A stretch of DNA of 64,000 nucleotides, taken from Neelides folsomi (lineage: Eukaryota > Arthropoda > Collembola > Neelipleona > Neelidae). Of the stretch, positions 62,048-64,000 are shown piece by piece. The notes under the pieces are model-generated. The model searched no databases and was not told where the DNA came from. It saw only the letters and a program-made list of their open reading frames with translations. Location: contig JAQGBZ010000069.1 of assembly GCA_034687125.1 (NCBI GenBank), positions 164,659-228,658 on the forward strand. Direction: 5' to 3'. The position numbers and the translations under genes are program-made. Numbering within the stretch: position 1 is the first letter of the stretch; each line of letters starts with the position of its first letter.

Positions 62048-62309
62048 TATCAGATCATACCAAATTATGTGTCTTATTGGTCTTATGCAAGATTCAAATT
62101 TACATTGGTAACATAGGGAAAATAATCAATTAATTTTTTGAACTATTCAAATAAAATCAAAAATTATCATTTTCGATTTATGCTTTGACTAATTCCCTAG
62201 TTATTTCTGTTTAGTTAAATAAATTTTTGAATTTTTTTGCTTTTCCATAAACACAATAAGACACATAATTGTCTTATTGTGTTTATGGAGAATTTGGTAT
62301 GATCTGATA
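62048..62309. repeat. Nested inverted repeats
   Basis: An outer perfect 19-bp pair (tatcagatcataccaaatt at 62048-62066 and its complement at 62291-62309) encloses an inner perfect 18-bp hairpin with an 8-nt loop (62245-62262 and 62271-62288). It is probably a MITE pair or insertion of one hairpin in another. Confidence 0.65.
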
Positions 62310-62792
62310 TGTACAAATAGGTATAACTGCTTACTACAAAACTAACATTAAGATAATGCAATATTATACCTGTAAAAACCGTCCTGTCAAATAACATAAT
62401 TATTAATGCTCATGAACATTATGTTATTTATTTCAAGGAGCGTCATTAACCCTTTAAAAAGATATATTCTTCGTTCACGATAGCATTCACCATAAGTAGA
62501 TATGAATCGTTTCATTAATTTGTCACATATCTACTGTACATATTAAAAAACCATAGGACTAGGCTTTTTCGAAATTTAAAATTTATAGCTAGATACATAT
62601 TGTGTAGGTACATATTGTAGGTACATACTTATATGTATGTAGATATTCCTTTCGTTTTAAAAAAATATTTTTTGAGATCATGATTGTGTTGACTATAAAT
62701 GGGCATTAATTGAGGATGTGAAGTGTTGAAAATTGTGTCGCAGGAATAATTTAATCCAATTTTGACACTTATACCATGTTAACATTAAACCT
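62310..62792. other. 3' flank of the kinase gene
   Basis: AT-rich sequence downstream of the receptor tyrosine kinase stop codon; contains its 3' UTR if transcribed. Nothing else is seen. Confidence 0.4.
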
Positions 62793-63003
62793 TTAGTTAT
62801 CCCGAGTCTCTGAAGAAAGAGAAAAGATTTGCGTGAAATCCTCCTTTGTGTCGGTGAAATAATTTGATGGGATATCCGGTTGGAGCGTTAAATATAAGCT
62901 GGGATCGTTCCCATCCATCATTCGATCTATGTAGAATCGAAGTTCTGTGAAATTGGGACGAGATGATGGATCAGACCGCCAGCATTTCTTCATTAAAGCG
63001 TAT
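62793..63003 (-). CDS. Receptor tyrosine kinase, last coding exon (gene continues beyond the window)
   Basis: One exon on the minus strand preceded by an acceptor (tgtatag) and ending at TAA. It encodes the end of a tyrosine kinase C-lobe: the invariant CW....RP motif (KKCWRSDPSSRPNFTELRF) followed by the last helix and a ~35-residue Ser/Asp/Thr-rich tail (containing SLYLTL, a possible phosphotyrosine docking site). The segment fits FGFR/VEGFR-like and related receptor kinases; the subfamily cannot be fixed from this exon. Upstream exons are not found up to position 64000, so the preceding intron is at least 1 kb. Confidence 0.85.
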
Positions 63004-63885
63004 CTATACACAAAGGAATAATACGATATGAATATATTATGTTCTATATGTACATATAATGATATATAATACATAGTATATTATATGAATGGAAAATGAA
63101 AATACATAAAGTAGGAGTAAATAAGTCCTACAGTATACGATACATTACTTATATAATATACATAGTTATAAAATATTTATACAACATTATGTACATACTG
63201 TCTAGTTTAGAAATGCTTTTGACTTTTTTCCCAAAGGATTCAAATTTATCAAATCGTATTTTAGCATACTGATTTTCATTATTTCAAAAAGTACTTTGTC
63301 TAACCTCCTTTCATTGGCCAATAACATAATAATAAATAATTACTGTTTTACCACTAATAGTTTGAGGAAATTAGGATAAATATAAAATATAATATCATAT
63401 AATGAACATTTTCCTCGTAAAATTCCTTCGCTGGTATTTATTTTAGCAATGAGGAAAGTACAATAGTATGTTATAAGTACATACCTAGATCACATCATAA
63501 TGTATATCTAATATTTACCCATTTATTAATTGCAAGAATTGTGATTAATATGATTTAACGATGTACTGTAACTTGGGGAAATGTAAACACGTGAATAGGA
63601 CACATTTTAAACTGCGACGAAGAATTAATTAAATATCTTATTATTACTTCTTTAGAATTAATAACCGAGACAAAACCTAAAGCCATATATTTTGACTACG
63701 ATATATCAAAATATGATACATATGTTACCGATAATAAGAGTCCTTTTAGACTCTTATTGCAAACAATGCAAACAATAATATATGTACATTCTATTAGGAA
63801 AACCTTTTATCTAAATTTTTTTAATGAAAAAGACGTCAAATGGAAAATAGTGTACCATACATAATGTTACTATAAATAATAGAGT
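63004..63885. other. Intron of the receptor tyrosine kinase gene (presumed)
   Basis: AT-rich; no exon is recognised. It is treated as intron because the kinase exon begins at a splice acceptor and no further exon is visible before the window end. Confidence 0.45.
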
Positions 63886-64000
63886 ACCGTAAAAGTTCGA
63901 TTAGACGCCTAGGCGTTTATTTAAAAAGGCCCTTCGCTGACCGGGCGTTTATTCGAACAGGGGCGTTTATTCGAACAAGGCGTTTATTTAAAAGTCGAAG
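63886..64000. repeat. GC-richer repeat with ggcgtttatt units, cut by the window end
   Basis: Four spaced copies of ggcgtttatt, two of them in the longer form gggcgtttattcgaaca in direct tandem, preceded by a small palindrome (acgcctaggcgt). Composition differs sharply from the flanks. It is probably one end of a repeat element. Confidence 0.65.

Noticed and set aside
1-64000. CRISPR arrays, operons, bacterial terminators
   Set aside because: Sequence is clearly eukaryotic nuclear DNA with spliced genes; no regularly spaced repeat array exists.

Overview
The window comes from an AT-rich animal nuclear genome with many short spliceosomal introns. The gene set points to an arthropod: a phenoloxidase of the hemocyanin superfamily without signal peptide, a sarcomeric myosin heavy chain, several secreted M1 aminopeptidases, and a decayed gustatory-receptor-like gene. 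A springtail (Collembola) or another early-branching hexapod or crustacean fits best, but that is inference and no species is claimed. All gene models below were spliced by eye. For nine multi-exon genes the chosen GT/AG (in one case GC/AG) junctions give an uninterrupted reading frame whose summed exon length divides by three, which supports the models strongly.

Layout. 1.2-2.9 kb (minus): an ER/secreted-type cyclophilin and an NPC2-like ML-domain lipid-binding protein. 3.7-5.9 kb (minus): an FHA-domain gene with several frame breaks. 6.7-6.9 kb: a long hairpin element. 7.5 kb: tRNA-Arg(CCT). 8.0-9.2 kb (minus): a gustatory-receptor-like pseudogene. 10.3-12.0 kb (plus): a secreted protein whose C-terminal domain resembles bacterial secreted zincin-like proteins but lacks the HExxH motif. 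12.1-12.8 kb (minus): a small secreted repeat and Gly/Pro-rich precursor. 13.6-18.1 kb (plus): M1 aminopeptidase A. 18.5-21.3 kb (minus): DNA polymerase eta. 22.8-23.8 kb (plus): a DUF4291 protein. 24.2-25.5 kb: an LTR-bounded retroelement remnant abutting a small palindromic MITE. 25.8-27.4 kb (minus): a coiled-coil protein with an RVxF motif. 28.7-37.6 kb (plus): muscle myosin heavy chain, 21 coding exons. 38.2-38.6 kb (minus): a secreted precursor ending in a possible amidation signal. 40.8-46.5 and 47.9-53.4 kb (plus): tandem M1 aminopeptidases B and C, separated by a Mutator-like (MULE/FLYWCH) element with terminal inverted repeats and a 9-bp target duplication. 54.2-60.2 kb (minus): prophenoloxidase with an unusual long C-terminal tail. 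60.9-62.3 kb: MITE and hairpin elements. 62.8-63.0 kb (minus): last exon of a receptor tyrosine kinase continuing beyond the window.

The genes do not form one pathway. The recurring theme is secretion: three M1 peptidases, the NPC2-like protein, the bacterial-like secreted protein and two small precursors. DNA-damage tolerance (polymerase eta) and muscle contraction are the conserved housekeeping content. The most interesting items are two candidate horizontally acquired genes (DUF4291 and the secreted zincin-like protein), the C-terminally extended phenoloxidase, the myosin gene without alternative exon cassettes, the MULE with intact boundaries, and two neighbouring genes (FHA, gustatory receptor) that carry disruptions while the large genes around them are intact.
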